A stretch of DNA of 64,000 bases from NCBI GenBank assembly GCA_902622795.1, contig CACNRD010000004.1, positions 16,256-80,255 of the forward strand, given 5' to 3'. The notes beneath the pieces were generated by a model. It worked only from the letters and a program-made list of their open reading frames with translations. It was not told the DNA's origin and did not search any database. Both the position numbers and the translations under genes were made by a program. Positions 1 to 8,111 of this stretch are shown piece after piece. This DNA is from an uncultured Pelagibacteraceae bacterium (GTDB lineage: Bacteria; Pseudomonadota; Alphaproteobacteria; Pelagibacterales; Pelagibacteraceae). How positions within the stretch are numbered: position 1 is the stretch's first letter; every line of letters begins with the position of its first letter.

Positions 1-359
1 ACATCAACATCATAAAGCTGTGCCGTAGTTGCTTGTCTTTGAAGTTCTTGCCATCTTCCTTTATTTTGAGCAATTGAAAGGGCGCCGTTTAATCTTAAAC
101 CCGCAGAATGATTAACTTCCTTTTCAAGTTTTTTATATAAATCTAATGTATATTTTCTTATCTTAGTTATTGCAGCTGTTGGACCTAATTGACTAACCAA
201 TCCTGCTGCATGCCAAGTTGTTCCTGATGTTAATTGATCTCTTTCTAAAAGAATTGTATCTTTCCAACCAAATTTAGCTAAGTGATAAGCAACTGAACAA
301 CCTACTACACCACCTCCAATAACAACAACCTTAGTGCTATTTGGTAGTTTTTTTTCCAT
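1..359 (-). CDS. FAD-dependent dimethylglycine/sarcosine dehydrogenase-like enzyme (N-terminal part; cut by window edge)
   Basis: Only the first ~119 residues lie in the window, so the ORF track misses it. Translating the minus strand from the ATG at 359 gives a dinucleotide-binding motif (GGGVVG) at residues ~15-20, then SGTTWHAAGLV. The His of the WHAAG motif is the covalent FAD attachment site in the dimethylglycine dehydrogenase family. The same start pattern is seen in the 810-aa protein at 51149-53581, so the two are paralogues. Members oxidatively demethylate N-methylated glycines, passing electrons to ETF and methyl groups to THF when a C-terminal GcvT domain is present; whether this copy has that domain is unseen. 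It begins 4 nt after the alanine dehydrogenase stop, so it is probably the third gene of an aminotransferase-ald operon. The exact substrate is unknown. Confidence 0.85.
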   Translation of the reverse strand, partial: MEKKLPNSTKVVVIGGGVVGCSVAYHLAKFGWKDTILLERDQLTSGTTWHAAGLVSQLGPTAAITKIRKYTLDLYKKLEKEVNHSAGLRLNGALSIAQNKGRWQELQRQATTAQLYDVD

Positions 360-363
360 TTAA

Positions 364-1482
364 TTAATTTTTGATAGCTTCTCCAGGATCAAGATATTCG
401 TGTCCAAATACATCTGCAACTGCTTTATAAGTCACATGGCCTTTATGAACATTTAATCCTGCTAAAAAGTTTTTATCTTCTCCTAAAGCTTTTTGATAAC
501 CTTTTTTAGCTAGTTTAGATAAAAAAGGTAGTGTTGCTTTATTTAAAGCTAAAGTTGAAGTTCTGGGAACTCCACCAGGCATATTCGCTACACAATAATG
601 TACAACATCGTCAACTATATATGTAGGATCTCCATGGGTAGTTGGTCTACTTGTTTCAACACATCCACCTTGGTCTATAGCAACATCAACAATTACCGAT
701 CCACGTTTCATAAATTTTAACATTTGTTTAGTCACTAATTTTGGTGCCTCAGCACCTGGAATTAAAACACCTCCAACTAAAAGATCAGCCTCTGATAACA
801 ATTTAGTTAAATCAATTTTATCACTTTGTTCTGGAATTATTTTATCACCAAAAATTTCTTTAAGTTGTTTTAATCTTTCCTCAGATTTATCAACAATATG
901 AACTTTCGCCTGCATTCCAGTTGCAATAACTGCAGCATTTTCTCCCACTACACCGCCACCTAAAATAACAACAGTTGCTCCAGTTACACCAGGTGCTCCT
1001 CCAAGTAAAAGACCTCTTCCATTTTGGTTTTTTTCTAAACAATGTGCTCCAGCTTGCACAGACATACGCCCTGCAACTGCACTCATAGGAGCAAGTAGAG
1101 GTAATCTTCCACTATTGTCTGTTACAGTTTCGTAAGCGATATTGATACTTTTTGATTTAATTAATCCCTCAGTAAGTTCCTTTGCAGCCGCTAGATGTAA
1201 ATAAGTATAAACAATTTGATTTTCTCTAATCATGCCTACCTCTGATTTTTGAGGCTCTTTAACTTTAACAATTATTTCAGCATCATCAAAAATATCTGCT
1301 GCAGAGTTAGCAATTTTAGCGCCAGCTTTTATGTATTGTTCATTTTCAAAGCCAGCTTCAAAACCTCCGTTGTTTTCAACAATAACTTCATGACCTTCAG
1401 AAACTAAAGTCTTAACACTTTCAGGAGTTAGACCAATTCTGTTCTCTTGTGGTTTTATCTCTTTAGGCACGCCTATCTTCAT
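364..1482 (-). CDS. ald: Alanine dehydrogenase
   Basis: The 372-aa length and the N-terminus MKIGVPKEIK match the NAD-dependent L-alanine dehydrogenase family almost throughout. The substrate-side lysine lies in VKVKEP (~residue 74) and the catalytic-type histidine in YLHLAAAKEL (~95). The Rossmann motif GGGVVGENAA is near residue 175. It interconverts L-alanine with pyruvate and ammonium in the cytoplasm. It lies directly downstream of a class-III aminotransferase (27 nt gap). That pairing is typical of taurine or beta-alanine use: the aminotransferase makes alanine from pyruvate and Ald regenerates the pyruvate and releases ammonium. Co-transcription with the neighbours on both sides is inferred from spacing. 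Confidence 0.96.
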   Translation of the reverse strand: MKIGVPKEIKPQENRIGLTPESVKTLVSEGHEVIVENNGGFEAGFENEQYIKAGAKIANSAADIFDDAEIIVKVKEPQKSEVGMIRENQIVYTYLHLAAAKELTEGLIKSKSINIAYETVTDNSGRLPLLAPMSAVAGRMSVQAGAHCLEKNQNGRGLLLGGAPGVTGATVVILGGGVVGENAAVIATGMQAKVHIVDKSEERLKQLKEIFGDKIIPEQSDKIDLTKLLSEADLLVGGVLIPGAEAPKLVTKQMLKFMKRGSVIVDVAIDQGGCVETSRPTTHGDPTYIVDDVVHYCVANMPGGVPRTSTLALNKATLPFLSKLAKKGYQKALGEDKNFLAGLNVHKGHVTYKAVADVFGHEYLDPGEAIKN

Positions 1483-1509
1483 AAGCTCTCTTTTTTAAGT
1501 TAAAATTAA

Positions 1510-2856
1510 CTAATTTTTTTGGTTTTTTTGATAATTAGTTATACCAGTTCTAAGTTTATCGATAATTTCATCTATATGTTTTTCTTCACATATAAATTGT
1601 GGAGCTATAATTAAACAGTCTCCAGTAGCTTTGAAATTTACTCCTGCTTCATAACAGGCTTTGAAAGTTTCATAACCTGCTTTACCTGGCTTAGTGTTCA
1701 ATTTCATATCAATTCCACCCATCATTCCGTATCCTCTAATATTATCTACAGCTTCTAAATCTTGAAGTGAAAATAATCCTTTTTGGAAATAAGGAGCTAA
1801 ATTTTTTGCTCTTTCAAATATATCTTCTTTTTCAAAAATATCTTGTACTGCCAAAGCTGCAGCGACTGCAACTGGTATTCCTGAGTAGGTATAACCATGA
1901 AATAATTCTACTGAACCCATTGGAGAAGCATCCATAACTGCATCATAAATTTCATCTTTGCATGCAACAACACCCATAGGAACTACACCATTGGTTGTTG
2001 CCTTAGCCATTGTCATGATATCTGGTGTTACTCCGAACTCCTGGCTAGCAAATACAGATCCAGTTCTACCCCAACCTGTAATAACTTCATCAAAAATTAA
2101 AAGTATGCCGTGTTTATCACATGTGTCTCTTAATTTTTGTAAATAACCTTTTGGTGGCACTAAAGTTCCAGTTGATCCAGCAATTGGTTCAACAATACAG
2201 GCTGCAATATTCTCAGGTCCAAAGTTAGTTGCTATTCTTTCTAAGTCGTCAGCTAAGTCTGCACCCGTCTCTGGTTGACCACTTACAAATTTATGTTCTG
2301 GTAAGTGTGTATGTCTCATATGTTGAACACCAGGCATTAAAATGCTTGCAAAAGTTTTAACATTATTGATCATTCCTCCAACTGAAACACAACCAATATT
2401 CATTCCATGATATCCACGTTCACGACCTACAAATCTAAATCTGTGAGCATTTCCTTTTGCTCTATGATAAGCCACTGCAATTTTAATCGCTGTCTCTACT
2501 GCTGTTGAACCACAAATTGTGTAAAACATTTTATTTAAATCTGCTGGAGTGTGTTTAGAAATTCTTGTAGCTAATTCAAACGATCCACCAAAACCTTGTT
2601 GAAAAGGTTGAGCATAATCTAAAGTATCTAATTGTTTAGTTACAGCTTCAGTAATTTCTCTTCTTCCATGGCCTAATGGATTACAAAACAATCCAGAACT
2701 TGCATCAATTTGGGTTTTTCCATGATGGGTCTTTAAATAAACTCCTTTAGCTTCAGTAATTAATCTTGGATTAGCCTTAAAATCTTTATTAGATGTAAAT
2801 GGCATCCAATGTTCATTTAAAGAATTTGGTACCGAGGTTCTATTTTCTGAGCTCAT
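1510..2856 (-). CDS. tpa: Class-III omega-amino acid (taurine or beta-alanine):pyruvate aminotransferase
   Basis: This is a full-length (448 aa) fold-type I PLP aminotransferase. The N-terminus (LNEHWMPFTSNKDF) resembles the omega-amino acid:pyruvate aminotransferase subgroup. Other visible features are the GRERGYHGMN loop, the PLP-contacting IFDEVITGWGRTG, and the Schiff-base lysine in MAKATTNG (~residue 288). It transfers the amino group of an omega-amino acid such as taurine, beta-alanine or hypotaurine to pyruvate, giving alanine, which the downstream Ald would recycle. It is divergent from a taurine-type ABC transporter, which favours taurine and sulfoacetaldehyde as the physiological pair. 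The sequence alone does not separate taurine from beta-alanine or GABA, so the symbol is context-based. Confidence 0.8.
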   Translation of the reverse strand: MSSENRTSVPNSLNEHWMPFTSNKDFKANPRLITEAKGVYLKTHHGKTQIDASSGLFCNPLGHGRREITEAVTKQLDTLDYAQPFQQGFGGSFELATRISKHTPADLNKMFYTICGSTAVETAIKIAVAYHRAKGNAHRFRFVGRERGYHGMNIGCVSVGGMINNVKTFASILMPGVQHMRHTHLPEHKFVSGQPETGADLADDLERIATNFGPENIAACIVEPIAGSTGTLVPPKGYLQKLRDTCDKHGILLIFDEVITGWGRTGSVFASQEFGVTPDIMTMAKATTNGVVPMGVVACKDEIYDAVMDASPMGSVELFHGYTYSGIPVAVAAALAVQDIFEKEDIFERAKNLAPYFQKGLFSLQDLEAVDNIRGYGMMGGIDMKLNTKPGKAGYETFKACYEAGVNFKATGDCLIIAPQFICEEKHIDEIIDKLRTGITNYQKNQKN

Positions 2857-2955
2857 ATTTTTTAATTTTTAGTAATACTAAAATATGTAGACTAATATGT
2901 TTTGTTTACTAGATATATTTTGACCTACATTGGACAATATTAATATACAACTTTT

Positions 2956-2967
2956 AATTGTACAATT
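2956..2967. promoter_or_regulatory. 12-bp perfect palindrome in the tpa/tauA divergent spacer
   Basis: AATTGTACAATT is a perfect palindrome near the middle of the 211-bp spacer between the divergent aminotransferase and tauA-like genes. It could be an operator for a dimeric regulator acting on both directions. AT-rich DNA gives short palindromes by chance, so support is modest. Confidence 0.3.
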
Positions 2968-3031
2968 GATTTATTTGCACACCTGCTTTTCGTCATAAAG
3001 TGTTTTACTTCTATCTAAAATTGAATTTAAA

Positions 3032-3058
3032 TATGTTTAATTTAATTAATTAAACATA
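3032..3058 (+). promoter_or_regulatory. 11-bp inverted repeat abutting the tauA ribosome-binding site
   Basis: TATGTTTAATT and AATTAAACATA are exact reverse complements separated by 5 nt. The right arm ends in the A of the tauA Shine-Dalgarno sequence AGGGG. It may be an operator, or an RNA hairpin that affects ribosome access to the binding-protein mRNA. It is visible directly; its function is inferred. Confidence 0.45.
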
Positions 3059-3067
3059 GGGGAATAA

Positions 3068-4009
3068 ATGAAAAAATTATTAACTTTTATTCTAGGATCT
3101 ATACTTGCGCTAAACCTGTCTATTTCAGTTGCAAATTCAGCTGCAAAAGAAGTTAGAGTTGCATATTTTCTAGAATGGCCAAGTCCTAACCTGGAGGACA
3201 TGCAAAAGAAAAATTTTGCTAAAGCTCTTGGAGTTCCAGTTAAATGGACAAACTTCACAAATGGTGGAGCAATGACTGATGCTATGTTAGCAGGAGATAT
3301 TGATATTTCTTACTCACAAGGTTTAGTACCTTTTATCAATGCTGTAAAATCTAAAGCACCTATTAAGCTAGTAGATATCGCTATGGAATATGGGATGGGA
3401 GGAACTACTTGTGTTACCTCTAATGCTTCTGGAATTACAAAAGCAAATGGTTCTGAGCTAGAGGGGAAAAAAGTTGCTGTACCACTTGGAACAATGGCTG
3501 AATACGTTTTTGATGAAAGTATGAAAGTTGTTGGAGCTGATAGAAGTAAAATGGATATAATTCAAATGGATCCTGAAGAAGGTGCTGCTGCATTGGTCAG
3601 TGGTGATGTTGTAATGGCATGTTTGTTTGGTGGTAACTCTATCAAAGCTGCAGTTGCTGTTGGTTCAAGATTATTAACAGTTCAAGAAGCTAGAGATGCT
3701 GGTATCTTAGGTATAGATATTACTTCTGTTACAGACAAGTTTATGAAAGAAAATCCTGGAATGCTTAGAACTTTTATTGAAGTAACTCATGAGGCAAACG
3801 ACAGATATAGAGCTGGTAAAAGTGATATGAACTCTATGTCAAAAGCTTCTGAAATGAAAGTTGCTGATATGAAAGAAACTCTAGATGGATTTAAATTCTT
3901 AACTCCTTCAGAAACTAAACAGTCTATGGAAAGTGGTAATCTTGATGGTTTCCTAAAAGGAATGGGAACACCTGGTGGAGCTGTAGACACAAGTTTCCTA
4001 CCTTTATAA
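3068..4009 (+). CDS. tauA: Taurine-type ABC transporter, periplasmic substrate-binding protein
   Basis: The 313-aa protein has a clear Sec signal peptide (MKKLLTFILGSILALNLSISVANSAAK). The mature part begins VRVAYFLEWPSP, as in the TauA/SsuA/NMT1 binding-protein superfamily. It captures its ligand in the periplasm for the TauBC-like complex encoded next. The start is well fixed: AGGGG lies 5 nt upstream of ATG, and a nearly identical AGGGGAAA-ATG arrangement precedes proX in this window. A strong intrinsic terminator follows, separating it from the ATPase and permease genes. Taurine as ligand is inferred from family and the divergent aminotransferase; other small sulfonates or amines remain possible. 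Confidence 0.85.
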   Translation: MKKLLTFILGSILALNLSISVANSAAKEVRVAYFLEWPSPNLEDMQKKNFAKALGVPVKWTNFTNGGAMTDAMLAGDIDISYSQGLVPFINAVKSKAPIKLVDIAMEYGMGGTTCVTSNASGITKANGSELEGKKVAVPLGTMAEYVFDESMKVVGADRSKMDIIQMDPEEGAAALVSGDVVMACLFGGNSIKAAVAVGSRLLTVQEARDAGILGIDITSVTDKFMKENPGMLRTFIEVTHEANDRYRAGKSDMNSMSKASEMKVADMKETLDGFKFLTPSETKQSMESGNLDGFLKGMGTPGGAVDTSFLPL

Positions 4010-4028
4010 TTTTAAAGGTTTAAAATTT

Positions 4029-4068
4029 AAATAGGCGCCAATTATAATGATTGGTGCCTATTTTTTTT
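4029..4068 (+). terminator. Intrinsic terminator between tauA and tauB
   Basis: AATAGGCGCCAAT pairs with ATTGGTGCCTATT over 13 positions (one G-U), with a 7-nt loop, and is followed by a run of eight T. This is a textbook Rho-independent terminator. It lies inside the transporter operon, so tauBC would be expressed by partial read-through, giving more binding protein than membrane complex. Confidence 0.9.
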
Positions 4069-4094
4069 ATAAAATTTCTAATATAAGGTAGTTA

Positions 4095-4892
4095 ATGAGT
4101 GATCTTATTTCTGAAAATCTAAACATGATTTTTAAAACTCCAAAAGGAGAAACGGTTCACGCATTAAAAGATGTAAGTTTTACTCTAAAAAAAGGTGAAC
4201 TACTTACTGTCCTTGGACCTTCTGGTTGTGGAAAAACAACTTTACTAAATATTACTGCTGGATTTCTGAGACCTACATCAGGGATAATAACTCTTAATGA
4301 TAAAGAGATAGATGGTCCTGGAGTTGAAAGAGGAATGGTTTTTCAGCAAGGAGCATTGTTTGAATGGTTAACAGTTGCAGAAAACGTAAACTTTGGTCTA
4401 CGAATGAAAAAAGAAAATACAAAATTAACTGAAGAAAAAGTTGAAGAATGGTTAGAAATTGTTGGTCTAAAAGGTTTTGGTAATACGCCTACCTATCAAT
4501 TGTCTGGAGGTATGCAGCAAAGAGTGGCGCTTGCAAGATGTCTAATTAATGATCCTGATTTAATTTTAATGGATGAACCATTGGGAGCATTAGATGCCTT
4601 AACTAGAGAGAAAATGCAGTCTTTGGTATTAAAAATTTGGAAAGAAACTGGAAAAACTATCATCCTAATTACTCACTCAGTTGAAGAAGCATTGTTGCTT
4701 GGAGAACGATTGTATGTAATGGCACCTAGACCAGGAAGAATACATAAAGAATACAATCTTCCCTTTGCAGAAATGGGTCTTAAAGAAGATTTAAGAGAAA
4801 TAAAGAAGAACAAAGAATTTTCATCAAAGAGAGAAGAAATTTTATCCATGATTTGGAATATGGAAGAAGAAATAATGGGTAAAGAAAATTAA
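4095..4892 (+). CDS. tauB: Taurine-type ABC transporter ATP-binding protein
   Basis: This is a 265-aa ABC ATPase of the nitrate/sulfonate/taurine group. Walker A is GPSGCGKTT (~residue 41), the Q-loop is MVFQQGALFEW, the signature is LSGGMQQRVALARCL (~136), and Walker B is LILMDEPLGALDALT. It powers uptake with the TauC-like permease, whose ATG overlaps its stop codon by 1 nt (TAATG), indicating translational coupling. It is separated from the binding protein by a strong terminator. Confidence 0.9.
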   Translation: MSDLISENLNMIFKTPKGETVHALKDVSFTLKKGELLTVLGPSGCGKTTLLNITAGFLRPTSGIITLNDKEIDGPGVERGMVFQQGALFEWLTVAENVNFGLRMKKENTKLTEEKVEEWLEIVGLKGFGNTPTYQLSGGMQQRVALARCLINDPDLILMDEPLGALDALTREKMQSLVLKIWKETGKTIILITHSVEEALLLGERLYVMAPRPGRIHKEYNLPFAEMGLKEDLREIKKNKEFSSKREEILSMIWNMEEEIMGKEN

Positions 4893-6817
4893 TGTTAATT
4901 CAAATAGTAACCCTATTAATATTTGTAGCGATTATAGGAAGTATTCTTTACGGACGAAGATTAATTAGAACTGAAAAAGTAGACGCAGTATTTGGAAATC
5001 CTGAAAGAGCAAAAGGTGGTACTCACTGGGTTATTGTTGGAAGTGCAGCTATACTTTTAGTTTGGCTTTATTACTCCTGGGATATAGCAAAAGGTTTTTA
5101 TCCAAAATCAGCAAATGAATTATGCCAGGTTGCAAAAGTAAACGACTCTTTAATGGGATTGAAATATCAATTTCCTATTGAAGAAAGAGAATTTAAAAGC
5201 ACGTCAATAATAAAAATTGAAAATAAAAATCTTCAAAAAATTACTAAAGAAATTCAAAATTCTCCAGAATTAAAAAGTCAGCAAAAAACTATCTTAGTAA
5301 GTTTTATTAATAAAACTAATCAATTAATTCCTTTATTAACCAATGAAGATTTAATTGAGATTGATACTAAAACAAAAATTAATGAAATGACTGAAGAGAT
5401 AAAACTCTTAAGCTCAAACTTTAAACAAAAAGATTACCCTTTTGAAACGCAAGAACAAAAAAATGAAAGACAAAATGCTGTATCAGAACAGGGTGGATGG
5501 GGAATTATAAAGGTTCAATCAGGTACAGGATCAATAGAAAATACTATAGAGGTTCCTGTAGTTCCTGAAACAAGTAAAGGTCTTAAATTCCATGCTGCAG
5601 CTGAAGAGCTTAAAATCATAAGTGATAAATTCTTTAAACTGAGAAATCACAATCCTCAGTTCAAAACCTCAATCAAACAATTAAAAGATGAAATTAAAAC
5701 CTACAGGAAAAGTTTAAATGACAACGAAGAAATTGCATCAGACTATGCAAAAAATATTGTTAAAATTGCAAGACGTATTGAATTTGCAAGTATCTACCCT
5801 CCTAATGCTCTTAATGAGATGCAGAAAGCAATTATTGAGTTTGATAATTTACAAAAATCTGAACAAGGTGGTCTTAGATTAATTGACATTCTATTATTTC
5901 CAGCAGGCACAATAGTTGCAAGTGGACCAAGTTGCTCAGAACAAGGTTCTGGAAGATGGCTTCCAAAACCCTCTGATACACTAAATAAATTTATTTTAAT
6001 GTCTAAGCCAAGCGTTGGTTACAAAAATATTCCACTGCTTTGGATTGAAATGATTGACGTTTCATCAATTGTTGGTTTTATTTTACCTGATTGGATAGCT
6101 GATGTTCTGCCAGGCGATTATCCTGTTCACACCAAAGACGGAATTGTTAAAGAAAACTTTAAAGGAAATGTTTTAAAAGTTGTTACTGGAGACTTTAAAT
6201 TATTTAAAATTCCAGTGCCATACGGGCATATATGGGATTCTTTTTTAAGAGTATTTTTAGGCCTAGTTTTTGGAATTTTAATTGGAGTTCCTTTAGGTTT
6301 GTTTATGGGGCTAAACAGATTTGCCAAAGGATTTTTTGATCCATTGATAGAATTATATAGACCAGTTCCACCTCTTGCTTGGGCCCCTCTTATTATCTCT
6401 GTTTTAGGAATTGATAACACAGGGAAAGTATTCTTATTATTTATGGTCTCCTTATCTATTATGATCATTTCTGCAAGAGCTGGTGCTTCAGGAACTCAAC
6501 TCTCAAAAATTCATGCTGCTCACTCTTTAGGAGCCTCAAAAAAACAAATTCTAAGATATGTAATTTTTCCAAATTCACTTCCAGAAATTTTAACTGGAAT
6601 TAGAGTTGCTGTAGGAATGTGTTGGGGAACATTGGTTGCTGCTGAATTTTTAGCTGGAACTACTGGTATTGGGTTTGTGGAAAATGTAGCAAAAAAATAC
6701 TTTCAATACGAAGTAATTTGGATCACTATTTTTATCATGGGAATGCTTGGATTATTATTTGATATCACTCTAAGAAAAGTTATCGATAAAACTATTCCAT
6801 GGCGTGGAAAAGGTTAA
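4892..6817 (+). CDS. tauC: Taurine-type ABC transporter permease with ~400-aa N-terminal extension
   Basis: The protein has 641 aa, against about 250-280 for ordinary TauC/SsuC permeases. Residues ~445-641 form the BPD_transp_1 domain, with the EAA-type loop HAAHSLGASKKQILRYVIFP. The N-terminal part has a membrane segment at ~3-20 and another at ~48-64 (WVIVGSAAILLVWLYY). A long hydrophilic, Lys/Glu/Gln-rich stretch with coiled-coil character (~100-350) follows, and then a PSCSEQGSGRW segment. The extension would be periplasmic by simple topology and might assist the binding protein. There is no frameshift and no sign of two fused annotated genes. Permease function is firm; the role of the extension is unknown. 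Confidence 0.85.
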   Translation: MLIQIVTLLIFVAIIGSILYGRRLIRTEKVDAVFGNPERAKGGTHWVIVGSAAILLVWLYYSWDIAKGFYPKSANELCQVAKVNDSLMGLKYQFPIEEREFKSTSIIKIENKNLQKITKEIQNSPELKSQQKTILVSFINKTNQLIPLLTNEDLIEIDTKTKINEMTEEIKLLSSNFKQKDYPFETQEQKNERQNAVSEQGGWGIIKVQSGTGSIENTIEVPVVPETSKGLKFHAAAEELKIISDKFFKLRNHNPQFKTSIKQLKDEIKTYRKSLNDNEEIASDYAKNIVKIARRIEFASIYPPNALNEMQKAIIEFDNLQKSEQGGLRLIDILLFPAGTIVASGPSCSEQGSGRWLPKPSDTLNKFILMSKPSVGYKNIPLLWIEMIDVSSIVGFILPDWIADVLPGDYPVHTKDGIVKENFKGNVLKVVTGDFKLFKIPVPYGHIWDSFLRVFLGLVFGILIGVPLGLFMGLNRFAKGFFDPLIELYRPVPPLAWAPLIISVLGIDNTGKVFLLFMVSLSIMIISARAGASGTQLSKIHAAHSLGASKKQILRYVIFPNSLPEILTGIRVAVGMCWGTLVAAEFLAGTTGIGFVENVAKKYFQYEVIWITIFIMGMLGLLFDITLRKVIDKTIPWRGKG

Positions 6818-6818
6818 T

Positions 6819-7823
6819 GTGAAAATATTAATCTTAAAAAAACAAGTAATTAAAATATTTCAAAAATTTGGATTAAGTAAAGATCATGCAACAATCTCAG
6901 CAAATGCATTAATTAACGCTGAACTAGTTGGTGCTTATGGTCATGGATTATCAAGACTTAAGATGTATTGTGATAGAATTTCAAAGAAAGTAATTAATCC
7001 TAAACCCAAAATAAAAATAAAAAAAATTTCTCAATCCATATCTCATATTGATGCAAACAACAGTATAGGTTTTGTGGCTGCCGATCTTGGGATAAAGACT
7101 GCTATCAAGCATGCTCAAAAAACTGGAATAGGAATGGTTGCTATTAAAGGAAGTGGACACTATGGATTATCTGGTTATTACGCTGAACAAGCTGTTAAAA
7201 AAAATTTGATCACTATGATTTATACTAATGCCCCTCCTGCAGTTGCGCCACATGGTGCATTAAAAAGTTTATTTGGAACAAACCCAATATGTTTTGGGAC
7301 CCCAACTGGAACAAAAATTCCTTTTATATTAGATACCTCAATTTCTATGATTAACAGAGGAAAAATAAGAGTTGCTGCAAGAAGCAATCAAAAAATTCCT
7401 GAAGGTGTTGCACTAGATAAGTTTGGTAAACCTACTAATGATGCGAAGAAAGCATTGGAAGGTGTTCAGTTACCAATCGCAGGATTTAGAGGATCAGGTC
7501 TTGCATGGATGGTTGATATTTTAAGTGGAGTTATTACAGGTGGAAACCATGCAGGACGAGTAAAAGATCCATTCGATGATTTTTCTGGACCACAAAATAT
7601 TGGACATTTATTCATCACTTTTAAATCAAATTTATTTCAAAAAAATTATAATCAGAGAATAAAAGATAATATTAAAACAATTAAAAAACTTCCAAGAATA
7701 AAAGGTGTTAATGAAATAATGTATCCAGGACAAAATAAGTATTACAGATATAAAAAGAATTCTAAAAAAGAAATTTTTATTCCAGATATTATTAAAAAGG
7801 ACTTGGAAACTTTAATAAGTTAA
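6819..7823 (+). CDS. Malate/L-lactate/sulfolactate dehydrogenase family oxidoreductase (Ldh_2/ComC type)
   Basis: About 334 aa of the Ldh_2 family of NAD(P)-dependent 2-hydroxyacid dehydrogenases, which includes malate, ureidoglycolate and (R)-sulfolactate dehydrogenases. Motifs seen: GAYGHGLSRL (~35), GSGHYGLSGYYAEQA (~115) and SLFGTNPICFGTP (~150). The ORF track starts at a GTG at 6804, but the GTG at 6819 has AAAGG about 6 nt upstream and gives VKILILKKQ, so I prefer it. Its proximal end follows the permease stop by 1 nt, so it belongs to the transporter operon. The context suggests reduction or oxidation of a sulfonated or amino-acid-derived keto/hydroxy acid; the substrate is unproved. 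Confidence 0.8.
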   Translation: MKILILKKQVIKIFQKFGLSKDHATISANALINAELVGAYGHGLSRLKMYCDRISKKVINPKPKIKIKKISQSISHIDANNSIGFVAADLGIKTAIKHAQKTGIGMVAIKGSGHYGLSGYYAEQAVKKNLITMIYTNAPPAVAPHGALKSLFGTNPICFGTPTGTKIPFILDTSISMINRGKIRVAARSNQKIPEGVALDKFGKPTNDAKKALEGVQLPIAGFRGSGLAWMVDILSGVITGGNHAGRVKDPFDDFSGPQNIGHLFITFKSNLFQKNYNQRIKDNIKTIKKLPRIKGVNEIMYPGQNKYYRYKKNSKKEIFIPDIIKKDLETLIS

Positions 7824-8009
7824 CACTGTCAAAGCACCTAGAGATACTACCACTGTAGATAAAATAATTGTCCTCTTAACTCTGTCTTTTCTCTTTTGTA
7901 CAATTAGTCTTTGCTTAAGAACATCCACGTTCACTCTAAGAGGAGCCTCAGTTTCTTGAGTGGGGTCTTCAACAACGTGGGATGTTCTATTTAAGCCTTC
8001 ATTATTCAT
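7812..8009 (-). CDS. Small protein with one C-terminal membrane segment
   Basis: The ORF track gives 82 aa from a TTG. The internal ATG at 8009 (MNNEGLN...) gives 65 aa and is the more plausible start. The polar, charged N-terminal part contains RVNVDVLKQRLIVQKRKDR and is followed by a single hydrophobic helix (TIILSTVVVSLGALTVLTY) at the extreme C-terminus. It is therefore probably a tail-anchored inner-membrane protein with its N-terminus in the cytoplasm. It overlaps the end of the convergent dehydrogenase gene by 12 nt and diverges from the winged-helix regulator. I recognise no family. Confidence 0.6.
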   Translation of the reverse strand: MNNEGLNRTSHVVEDPTQETEAPLRVNVDVLKQRLIVQKRKDRVKRTIILSTVVVSLGALTVLTY

Positions 8010-8111
8010 TGGCTTATTAAACCACCTAGTAATAAAATTTGATATATGGTGTGAGTCCAATTTGGGTTGCTATTAACTTCATAATAGTTCAAAGTGGGTC
8101 GGGAGATAACA

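Noticed and set aside
6804-6818. Upstream GTG start of the Ldh_2 gene
   Set aside because: The GTG at 6819 has a better-spaced AAAGG, so the upstream GTG overlapping tauC is not needed.
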